Notes under the pieces: generated by a model | Told to the model about the DNA's origin: nothing | Database searches by the model: none | The model's input: the letters and a program-made list of their open reading frames with translations, nothing else | Part shown: one piece after another, positions 5,939 through 11,143 of the stretch | Layout of the letters: each line of letters begins with the position of its first letter | Numbering within the stretch: position 1 is the first letter of the stretch | Source of the DNA: a virus | Length of the DNA: 23,817 bases | Virus record (IMG/VR): IMGVR_UViG_3300045964_000112 | Location: 1-23,817 of that record | Reading direction: 5' to 3' (one strand) | Translations under genes and position numbers: made by a program

Positions 5939-6358
5939 GTGAAGCCGACTCTTCGCGCTCCAGCATTCGGCCGATGGCTGAAAGCGCGACGTGGGAAGAA
6001 GAGCCTTGAGGCGGTGGCGAGTCGCGTCCGTACACGGCTCGCCCGTCACGGCGTCAAGTTCAACCGATCACATTTGCAAAGAATCGAGAAGCAGGGGCTG
6101 GTGCCACATGCCGTTGTGCTCTACGAACTTGCGCGTGTGCACGGCGTCAGCGCCGGTGACGTGATCGATCGCATCGCGAACGAGTTGGGACTGACTGCGC
6201 AGACTCCGCGATTGCCCGAACAGCCGCCGCCGAGCGATGAAGCGCTGCACCTGGCGCACTGGTTCGACGACCAAGCGGAGGATCGGCGCCGCGCTATTCT
6301 CTCGACACTGAACGTGCCGGAGGCACGACCGCTACGACGTGCGTCTCCCCCTCGGTAG
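5939..6358 (+). CDS. Xre-family phage repressor-like protein
   Basis: 139 residues from the GTG at 5939, preceded by GGTGAT. The helix-turn-helix is spread over residues 8-85: FGRWLKARRGKKSLEAVASR, an insertion, NRSHLQRIEKQG and VVLYELARVHGVSAGDVIDRI. The C-terminal 40 residues carry an acidic helix (SDEALHLAHWFDDQAEDRRR) that may mediate oligomerisation. There is no LexA-like peptidase domain, so induction by RecA-stimulated self-cleavage is not expected. Divergent arrangement with the Cro-like gene suggests it is the lysogeny repressor. The frame is open upstream to 5834, but that part overlaps the early promoter and lacks protein-like sequence. Confidence 0.75.
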   Translation: MKPTLRAPAFGRWLKARRGKKSLEAVASRVRTRLARHGVKFNRSHLQRIEKQGLVPHAVVLYELARVHGVSAGDVIDRIANELGLTAQTPRLPEQPPPSDEALHLAHWFDDQAEDRRRAILSTLNVPEARPLRRASPPR

Positions 6359-6390
6359 CGTCCGCCGCCAAACGATCGATGGGCGGACGC
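6358..6390. terminator. Hairpin just after the repressor gene
   Basis: GCGTCCGCC (6358-6366) and GGCGGACGC (6382-6390) form a perfect 9-bp GC-rich stem with a 15-nt loop, beginning on the last base of the repressor stop. No T tract follows, so it could be a weak terminator or an mRNA 3' stabiliser. The remaining sequence up to 6652 shows no convincing gene or promoter. Confidence 0.5.
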
Positions 6391-6652
6391 GTCGTGCGAC
6401 TTAGTGAGTACGTCCCGTTCTGGACTCGATGCACGTGCGAGTTGGCGCGTCTCCGCTGTGACACGCGCGACTGCCCCGTGCGGCGGCCGACCGCGTAGTT
6501 AACCCGGTTTCGACAGAACAGAATCACGGTCAAGCCAGACTTCACGTCGAGGGATGCGCGCGGCTTCGCAGCGTGACGTGGATGCCGGATTTGCACTGAC
6601 GAGGGGGTGCTGAGCGGTGCCAGGTGGTCCAGTCCGCCTAAAAGGGGGCGCA

Positions 6653-6949
6653 ATGCTGCGTGTGATTCTGACGTGGGTCGGCGTCCAGATCGCCTACCTC
6701 GTGCTGCAGGGAGTCGTAGGGTGGCTCGTCACCAGACCACGGCCGTCGCTGCTGCTTGTCGCCGGCGTGATCAATGCGGTCACCCTCTCCTGTCTCTTCG
6801 CCATCGCTGACGAACTGCGCGCCAGCGAGATCACCGTGTCCAGCCTCGTGTACGTCGGCCTCTTGGGGTACTTAACCGTGAGAGCTCTGGTGCTCGGATG
6901 GTTCGCACTGGTGGCGATCCGCGGCGCGGAGCCTGACACGGGTCACTGA
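6653..6949 (+). CDS. Small membrane protein with three predicted helices
   Basis: 98 residues starting MLRVILTW, with AGGGGG before the ATG. Hydrophobic segments at about 3-26, 31-52 and 61-90 give two or three membrane spans with short polar loops and few charges. An in-frame GTG at 6617 would add 12 residues but is weaker. It lies in the lysogeny region between repressor and integration cassette, a usual place for superinfection-exclusion or lysogenic-conversion genes; that role is a guess from position. No family recognised. Confidence 0.68.
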   Translation: MLRVILTWVGVQIAYLVLQGVVGWLVTRPRPSLLLVAGVINAVTLSCLFAIADELRASEITVSSLVYVGLLGYLTVRALVLGWFALVAIRGAEPDTGH

Positions 6950-6992
6950 AACAAACGGGTTCCGAACGGAGACGCGGCCCTTGATCCCCGAC

Positions 6993-7022
6993 TTAGCACG
7001 TATATACGTATGTGGTATATAC
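6993..7022 (+). promoter_or_regulatory. Promoter with palindromic GTATATAC operators for the BrnT-remnant cassette
   Basis: TTAGCA (6993-6998) and TATATA (7016-7021) are 17 bp apart. ACGTATATACGT (6998-7009) is a perfect 12-bp palindrome, and its core GTATATAC (7000-7007) recurs at 7015-7022 over the -10. Two dyads spaced 15 bp apart over a promoter suit autoregulation by a ribbon-helix-helix antitoxin. Transcription would start near 7028, at most a few bases before the GTG at 7030. Confidence 0.6.
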
Positions 7023-7029
7023 TGAAGTC

Positions 7030-7110
7030 GTGGTGTTCGAATGGGACGCCCGAAAGGCGGCCCGCACCGCGCCCTTTAGAAAGTTGGTATCGGCGACGAG
7101 GGCATTATGA
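7030..7110 (+). pseudogene. brnT: Remnant of a BrnT toxin gene, first 26 codons
   Basis: The 26-residue reading begins V-V-F-E-W-D-A-R-K-A-A, closely matching the conserved start of BrnT ribonuclease toxins (family pattern xFEWDxxKAxxN). It then loses resemblance (RTAPFRKLVSATRAL) and stops, whereas BrnT is normally about 90 residues, so the catalytic part is absent. The stop overlaps the ATG of the next small gene (ATGA). It could now act only as a leader peptide for translational coupling. Identification rests on a short motif plus the BrnA-like gene downstream. Confidence 0.6.
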
Positions 7111-7283
7111 CGGACAAGGAACGGGAGATTGTGCGCCTGCTGTACGACTTGGAACTCGAGTTGTTTCACGAGCAGGGTGAGGCCATTGCCGGCCTCCGGC
7201 GGGCGCTGGAATCCACCCAGCGCTCGCACGAGATCTTGGGCCGCCTGCTCAAGGCGACGGGTGAGCTGATGGGAGTGAGTTGA
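7107..7283 (+). CDS. 58-residue helical protein replacing the toxin body
   Basis: 58 residues (MTDKEREIVRLLYDLELELF at the start), predicted to be two amphipathic helices or a coiled coil with dense Leu/Glu/Arg heptads. The ATG overlaps the BrnT-remnant stop, and GAGG lies just upstream. It occupies the position where the rest of a toxin would be, 9 bp ahead of the BrnA-like antitoxin gene. No family recognised; it might be a new partner of the antitoxin or an unrelated insertion. Confidence 0.6.
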   Translation: MTDKEREIVRLLYDLELELFHEQGEAIAGLRRALESTQRSHEILGRLLKATGELMGVS

Positions 7284-7292
7284 CGTACCGCC

Positions 7293-7829
7293 ATGAAGAA
7301 ACGATCCGCATCGTCTCGGTCCGGCGGGCGCGTGATTCGGAAAAAACGCGCTATCACCAAGCGCGCACCGGCCCTCTCCGTTGAAGAATTTGATCGCCTG
7401 GCCGACCTGCCGGCCGACGATCCCGCCGGCGACTTGACGCCGCACCTGGACTGGTCGAAGGCGCGGCGGCCCGCGCGAGCCGCCAAGAACGCGCGGTCTA
7501 CCATCGTGCGCCATCGTCTGACGTCCACTAGGCTCGCGCGGCAGGCCGCCTTGCAGCCGATCCCGCACGTCCCCGACGCGGCGATCGACTTCTCAGACAT
7601 CCCAGAGGCCACGCGCGAACAACTCGCGCAGTTCCGCCGCGCGTCCCTCGGGCGGCCGCCGATCGGATCGGCCACGCGCCAGGCGATCTCTATCCGTCTC
7701 GATCCGGCAGTTCTCCGCGAGTTGCGCGCCGAAGCGACGCGGCGCGGTGTGGGCTATCAGACCTTGCTGAATGATGTGCTCGCGGGTGCGGTTCTCCGTT
7801 TCCGCCAGGACCGAAAAGCGCACCGATGA
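7293..7829 (+). CDS. brnA: Composite antitoxin: CopG-antitoxin-like N-terminus, BrnA-like C-terminus
   Basis: 178 residues, about twice the usual BrnA size. Residues 28-58 (SVEEFDRLADLPADDPAGDL, then LDWSKARRP) resemble the acidic N-terminal toxin-binding region of CopG-type antitoxins. Residues 92-170 follow BrnA: AIDFSDIPEATREQ, then AISIRLDPAVLRELRAEA and GVGYQTLLNDVLAGAVL, a ribbon-helix-helix DNA-binding domain. It is predicted to bind DNA as a dimer and repress the cassette promoter. No intact toxin gene lies next to it. Its TGA overlaps the integrase ATG, so int expression is coupled to it. The BrnA-like call is good; the fusion reading is moderately sure. Confidence 0.75.
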   Translation: MKKRSASSRSGGRVIRKKRAITKRAPALSVEEFDRLADLPADDPAGDLTPHLDWSKARRPARAAKNARSTIVRHRLTSTRLARQAALQPIPHVPDAAIDFSDIPEATREQLAQFRRASLGRPPIGSATRQAISIRLDPAVLRELRAEATRRGVGYQTLLNDVLAGAVLRFRQDRKAHR

Positions 7830-9082
7830 CCACGACGGGTCCCGGCCGCGAGGTCCTGGTTGCCCCCAACATCTATCGCGCCATTGGGCAGGGCACCGCC
7901 GATCAGCCGCTCGGACGCTGGCGTGTGTACGTGCGTCGCGACGGCCGCAAGCGAACGAAACGCTTCCCGAAGGACTACACACTCGGGCACGTGCAGACGT
8001 GGATCGACGGCTATAACCAGGAGACGCAAGACCTGCGCGCCGCGCGCGGCCTCAGCGACGCGGAGTACGCCCGCACGTTTCCCGCCGACGTCGACACGTA
8101 TCTCGCGCTGAAACAGGTGAAGGCGATGCCGAGTTTTCGCTCGCGCGAGATTCAGTTGACGAAGTGCGCGACGCGGTTTCGCCGGCGATGCCGTCCCGAC
8201 ATCACCACAAAGGACCTCAACGAGCTCCTCCAGGGCTTCATCGACCGTGGCTACTCCGGGTCCTATGTCAACAAGATCCGCAACGCGCTGATGTCCCTCT
8301 GGACGCGGCTCGATGGGCGCAGCGCCCCGAACCCGGTGAAGGACACCAAGCTCTATCCCGAAGCGCCCATCGAAGCGCGCGGCGCCTCCTACGACATCCT
8401 CCGCAAGATTCTCGCGGCGGTGCCGGATCGCAGCCGACCGATCAAAGGCGTGAAGGGCTCGCGCGACCGCGGCTCGGTGTCGAAGGCGCGACTCGAGGTG
8501 TTGGTGTGGACGGGGATGGACCCGGCGGAGTTGCGGCGGATGGGTCCAGAGAACGTCAACCTGGCGGAACGCTGGTACACGGTGCCGCACCGCCGGAAGG
8601 GCACCCCGACGCGCTTTCCTGAGCCCCTCGTGCGCAAGCCGATGACCGACGAGTCACAGGCCGCGTTCGAACGGTGGGTCGCCTTCAACGATTGGGGGGT
8701 GGCCTTCAGCACCGACGCGCTGCGACACACCTGGCAGCGCGCCGTCACGAAGGTCGAACGGAACCTGCGCAAGACGCGTCGCGACACGCGCCTCTCGCTG
8801 GCACGCATTCGACGACTGAAGGACATCCGCCACTCGTTCGGCACCGAGCTCTCGATCCAGACGGAGGGCAACCTGGGCCTGGTGGGCGAGATGCTCGGGC
8901 ACCGCGACAAGCGGACCACGCGCCGCTATCAGATCGGCGCCGTGCCCGTGGTGCTCGCCGCGGCGATGGCGAAGTTCGAAACGGCGACGAAGAAGACGCG
9001 GAAGACGAGAGGACGGGGTACCAACGCCCAGAAAGGGTACCGGTACCCCCCACACGTTTCGCCCCGTCATCGACCGACGTAG
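7826..9082 (+). CDS. int: Phage tyrosine integrase with atypical catalytic residues
   Basis: 418 residues. N-terminal arm-binding region 25-75, SAM-like core-binding domain about 90-165, catalytic domain about 180-390. In the expected box pattern R-K-H-R-H-Y the protein shows D232 (TGMDPAEL) in place of the first Arg, K258 (RRKGT), K332 in place of the first His (LKDIRH), R335, H359 (MLGHR) and Y368 (RRYQ). Thus the nucleophile, second Arg and second His are kept, but two positions differ. It likely integrates the phage at the tRNA-Arg site immediately downstream. The ATG overlaps the antitoxin stop (ATGA). The Lys/Arg-rich C-terminus overlaps GGTACC repeats that may be arm sites. Confidence 0.9.
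   Translation: MTTTGPGREVLVAPNIYRAIGQGTADQPLGRWRVYVRRDGRKRTKRFPKDYTLGHVQTWIDGYNQETQDLRAARGLSDAEYARTFPADVDTYLALKQVKAMPSFRSREIQLTKCATRFRRRCRPDITTKDLNELLQGFIDRGYSGSYVNKIRNALMSLWTRLDGRSAPNPVKDTKLYPEAPIEARGASYDILRKILAAVPDRSRPIKGVKGSRDRGSVSKARLEVLVWTGMDPAELRRMGPENVNLAERWYTVPHRRKGTPTRFPEPLVRKPMTDESQAAFERWVAFNDWGVAFSTDALRHTWQRAVTKVERNLRKTRRDTRLSLARIRRLKDIRHSFGTELSIQTEGNLGLVGEMLGHRDKRTTRRYQIGAVPVVLAAAMAKFETATKKTRKTRGRGTNAQKGYRYPPHVSPRHRPT
9015..9051. repeat. Clustered GGGTACC elements, left of att core
   Basis: GGGGTACC (9015-9022), GGGTACC (9035-9041) and GGTACCCCCC (9042-9051) lie at the end of int. The last is the exact reverse complement of GGGGGGTACC at 9234-9243 on the other side of the att core. 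They may be integrase arm-type binding sites. Confidence 0.45.
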
Positions 9083-9151
9083 CCCAACGCCACCCGTCGC
9101 GTGAGCGGCCGGTTTTCGAGGGGATTCCGGCGGGAAGTGCGAGGTTTTGAC

Positions 9152-9198
9152 TGGCGCGCCCGGCAGGATTCGAACCTGCGGCCTTTGGCTCCGGAGGC
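9152..9198 (-). other. attP: attP core: 3' half of a tRNA-Arg(CCG) gene
   Basis: On the minus strand the segment ends in CCA (9154-9152), preceded by discriminator G, acceptor 3' strand CGGGCGC, a perfect T arm (GCAGG, TTCGAAT, CCTGC), a 5-nt variable region, and an anticodon loop CTCCGGA with anticodon CCG (9194-9192). Beyond 9198 the match fails: the distal anticodon-stem pairs, D arm and 5' acceptor strand are missing, so it is not a functional tRNA. Integrases of this family often use tRNA 3' halves, so that recombination rebuilds the host tRNA. Lying between int and the lysis module, with phage genes on both sides, it is read as attP. Confidence 0.85.
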
Positions 9199-9233
9199 GG
9201 CAGAACAGCACCGGTTTGTTCGCGATTTGTGGT

Positions 9234-9254
9234 GGGGGGTACCAGGGGGATACC
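9234..9254. repeat. GGGGGGTACC and GGGGGATACC elements, right of att core
   Basis: GGGGGGTACC (9234-9243) is followed after one base by the near-copy GGGGGATACC (9245-9254). They face the reverse-oriented GGTACCCCCC at 9042-9051 across the tRNA fragment, as candidate integrase arm sites. Confidence 0.45.
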
Positions 9255-9561
9255 GTCGCGGCCGCACTTTCGCCCCCTCGGGTGGGGTCCGATGTAACGA
9301 CCTCGGGTGCTCGCGCTAGTCTTTCACTCTCCGAACGATACAGGGGACGTGGAGGCAGGAACGCGCGACCCGAACGGAGCGGAGCATCACGCCGCACCGA
9401 CAGGGCGCGTTCCTGGTCGAACGCCAACGGCTGCAACCGGGAACGCTCCCGCAAGTCGGACCAGCTGGTCCCAATGTCGCGAACGGATCGGCGTTACCGA
9501 CTCACGAGGAGCACCCGTCCGTGGACGCCCCCCTCCGTGACCATTCTAGCAAGCGCTGCGA
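9255..9561. other. Non-coding stretch between attP and the late module
   Basis: No reading frame here looks like a protein; a plus-strand frame through it starts in the antisense of the tRNA fragment and is spurious. The one clear structure is an inverted repeat, GCGTTCCTGG (9407-9416) with CCGGGAACGC (9437-9446), a 10-bp stem with one G-T pair and a 20-nt loop. It may hold the terminator of the late operon or an accessory attP element, but no T tract is present. Confidence 0.5.
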
Positions 9562-9963
9562 CTAGCGCGTGCTGGTGCCGCCCGGCGCACTGCGATCGGC
9601 CGCCGTGGTCGTCGTGTTGCGCGCCCCGCCCGACTGCGCCGCCTGGGTGAGCATCGACGCCATCCCGTGCGACGAGAACTGCTCCGTCATTTGGCCGAGC
9701 CATTCGTCGCGCGCCGACCCCTTAAACGTCGAGCTCACGTTCTGCAGCGCCGGAATGATCGCCGGGTTCTCACTGAGCACGCGCGCCGGCAGGCGCAGGT
9801 CGAGCCGGCCGTTTCCCTTGTAGTTGCCGAGCGTCCGGTTCCACTCGGTGGCGTCCTCGCCGCGCAGCAGCGTCCCGATGTGCTCGAGCGCGCTCCGCAC
9901 TCGCGTGTCCGTCGCGTGGTCGCCGTCGACGTGCATGGTCAGGTACCAGTTGGTGTCGGGCAT
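9562..9963 (-). CDS. Hypothetical late phage protein
   Basis: 133 residues from the ATG at 9963, with a strong ribosome site (GGGAGGGAG). N-terminal NWYLTMHVDGDHATDTRV is probably beta-strand followed by helix; the middle (RLDLRLPARVLSENPAIIPA) is ordered, and the last 30 residues are Thr/Ser/Gly-rich and disordered. No family recognised. It is the last gene of the leftward late operon before the attachment region, so it might be an accessory lysis or virion protein. Confidence 0.68.
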   Translation of the reverse strand: MPDTNWYLTMHVDGDHATDTRVRSALEHIGTLLRGEDATEWNRTLGNYKGNGRLDLRLPARVLSENPAIIPALQNVSSTFKGSARDEWLGQMTEQFSSHGMASMLTQAAQSGGARNTTTTAADRSAPGGTSTR

Positions 9964-9989
9964 AGAGCTCTCCCTCCCAACCGGGCATC

Positions 9990-10193
9990 TTACGACGAGG
10001 AGGCCGACCGACGGGCCGCGACGAGGCGGTGCCCCGCTCGGGCGCGTGCCCGCCGGCCGGATAGTACGCTCCCCCTGACCAGGCGCGTGGGCGCATCGTA
10101 GCCCAACGCCCGCCGGGTCGCACGCCGGTCCGGCAACGGGTCCAGGTGATCGGAATAGCTCGCCGGGTCGGCGTTCTCGAGGTCATCCAGCAT
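9990..10193 (-). CDS. Small late protein, tentative
   Basis: 67 residues, MLDDLENADPASYSDHLDPL at the start, then a basic Arg/Ala/Ser-rich second half. It fits neatly between the endolysin stop (41 bp upstream) and the next start (26 bp downstream), which favours it over a longer Arg-rich frame in the same place. The ribosome site is poor, and no family is recognised. It could be non-coding. Confidence 0.42.
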   Translation of the reverse strand: MLDDLENADPASYSDHLDPLPDRRATRRALGYDAPTRLVRGSVLSGRRARARAGHRLVAARRSASSS

Positions 10194-10202
10194 GGCAGGG
10201 GT

Positions 10203-10229
10203 GTCGCAGACGTCTGCGACGTCTCAGAC
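10203..10229. repeat. Three tandem GTC(N3)GAC 9-mers between late genes
   Basis: GTCGCAGAC, GTCTGCGAC and GTCTCAGAC follow each other without a gap; the first two make an 18-bp perfect palindrome. They lie right after the endolysin stop and belong to the same 9-mer family as 4295-4312. Confidence 0.75.
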
Positions 10230-10234
10230 AGGGG

Positions 10235-10714
10235 TCAGTAGCGGGACCAGGCGCTCGCATACGAGCTCGCCCACTTCGCGCGCCGCGGGCGGCCCGGTTT
10301 CCACGCCGCTTCGTACTGCTGCCAGCCCAGGTCGGCATCGTTGCGCGGCGGGAGCGGGAAGGGGAGCGTCCAGAGCGTGAGGCGCGCACACGCCGCGGCC
10401 AGCACGTCGTGGTGCTCGAGCAGCGCGTGAATGCCGCGGGCGTCGAGCGCGGGGTAGTGCAGCGCCTGGACGACGCGCCGGAGCGCCGGCCCGGTCGTCG
10501 GCCGCTGGAGCAGGTCGGTGATCGCGATGAGCTCGAACTGCCAGTAGCCGCGCGCCGGCCCGTCGCCGTGCTGGCGGCGCGCCAGGAAGTCGGACTCTTG
10601 CAGCCCGATCGCCAGGACCAGCGCGCGCGCAGCGTCACTGTCGGTGTCGGGCGCCAGCAGTGAGAAGGCGGCCGGCAGGGTATAGCGCGCGTGGTAGTCG
10701 AGGCCGGCGCTCAC
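10235..10714 (-). CDS. Lysozyme-like/transglycosylase-like endolysin
   Basis: 159 residues. LVLAIGLQESDF (32-43), then RRQHGDGPARGYWQFE (46-61), follows the pattern of phage muramidase-like proteins in which the Glu of the QES motif (E40) is the general acid and the GYWQFE strand lines the active site. It would cleave peptidoglycan at the end of infection. No signal peptide, so release would depend on the neighbouring membrane protein. The GTG at 10714 overlaps the stop of that gene (GTGA), with GAGG upstream. A virion-associated transglycosylase is the alternative, but the lysis-cassette position favours endolysin. Confidence 0.78.
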   Translation of the reverse strand: MSAGLDYHARYTLPAAFSLLAPDTDSDAARALVLAIGLQESDFLARRQHGDGPARGYWQFELIAITDLLQRPTTGPALRRVVQALHYPALDARGIHALLEHHDVLAAACARLTLWTLPFPLPPRNDADLGWQQYEAAWKPGRPRRAKWASSYASAWSRY

Positions 10715-11046
10715 TCGGCCTCGTCGCAGAAGGCGCGGGCGCGCGAGCCTTCCTCGGTCACGCCGTAGCAGATGCCCTTGAGCCGCTGGCTCTGTTGCGC
10801 GATCGCCGCGGCGGTCGCCGCGTCCGCTTTCTCCATGGCCGCCTGGTGCGCGTCGACCTTGCGCTCGAGCGCCTCGAGTAAGCGCGTGTAGTTGCCGGCG
10901 AAGGAGTAGAGCAGGAAGAGAAACGCCCCCGCCACGATCGTGGGGAACAACCCGTGGCGCCAAATCAGACCGAGCAGCGCCGCGACCCGCGGGTCCGAAG
11001 GAGACGACGGACCCCACGACGATGCTGGGGCGGGCTGCTCGGCCAT
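10711..11046 (-). CDS. Single-span membrane protein, holin- or spanin-like
   Basis: 111 residues from the ATG at 11046. A Pro/Ser-rich head (1-20) precedes a hydrophobic span (about 33-50, FPTIVAGAFLFLLYSFAG), then a coiled-coil region (55-90, ERKVDAHQAAMEKADAATAA) and a tail with two Cys (about 93 and 107). One N-terminal span followed by helix resembles inner-membrane spanins or class III-type holins, and the gene is coupled to the endolysin. A GTG at 11133 in frame would add 29 residues but they are Arg/Ala-rich with no ribosome site. Exact role is uncertain. Confidence 0.68.
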   Translation of the reverse strand: MAEQPAPASSWGPSSPSDPRVAALLGLIWRHGLFPTIVAGAFLFLLYSFAGNYTRLLEALERKVDAHQAAMEKADAATAAAIAQQSQRLKGICYGVTEEGSRARAFCDEAE

Positions 11047-11143
11047 GATCTCATCGTCGGCCGTCGCGGCGATCGCCGCAGCGCACAGGTGCCCCCGACG
11101 CAAATCGTCGCGCAGCCGCGCGCAGGGCGCCACTAATACCGCG

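Noticed and set aside
6294-6653. Minus-strand frame of 119 codons in the gap right of the repressor
   Set aside because: It overlaps the repressor 3' end and ignores its hairpin, has no ribosome site and no protein-like pattern.
9147-9650. Plus-strand 167-residue frame beginning near GAPGRIRTCGLWLRR
   Set aside because: The start is the antisense translation of the tRNA-Arg fragment, a well-known spurious protein pattern, and the rest is Arg/Ser-rich with no protein character.
9770-10186. Minus-strand 138-residue frame before the last late gene
   Set aside because: Arg/Thr/Pro-rich, and conflicts with the well-supported gene starting at 9963; the 67-residue frame fits the spacing better.
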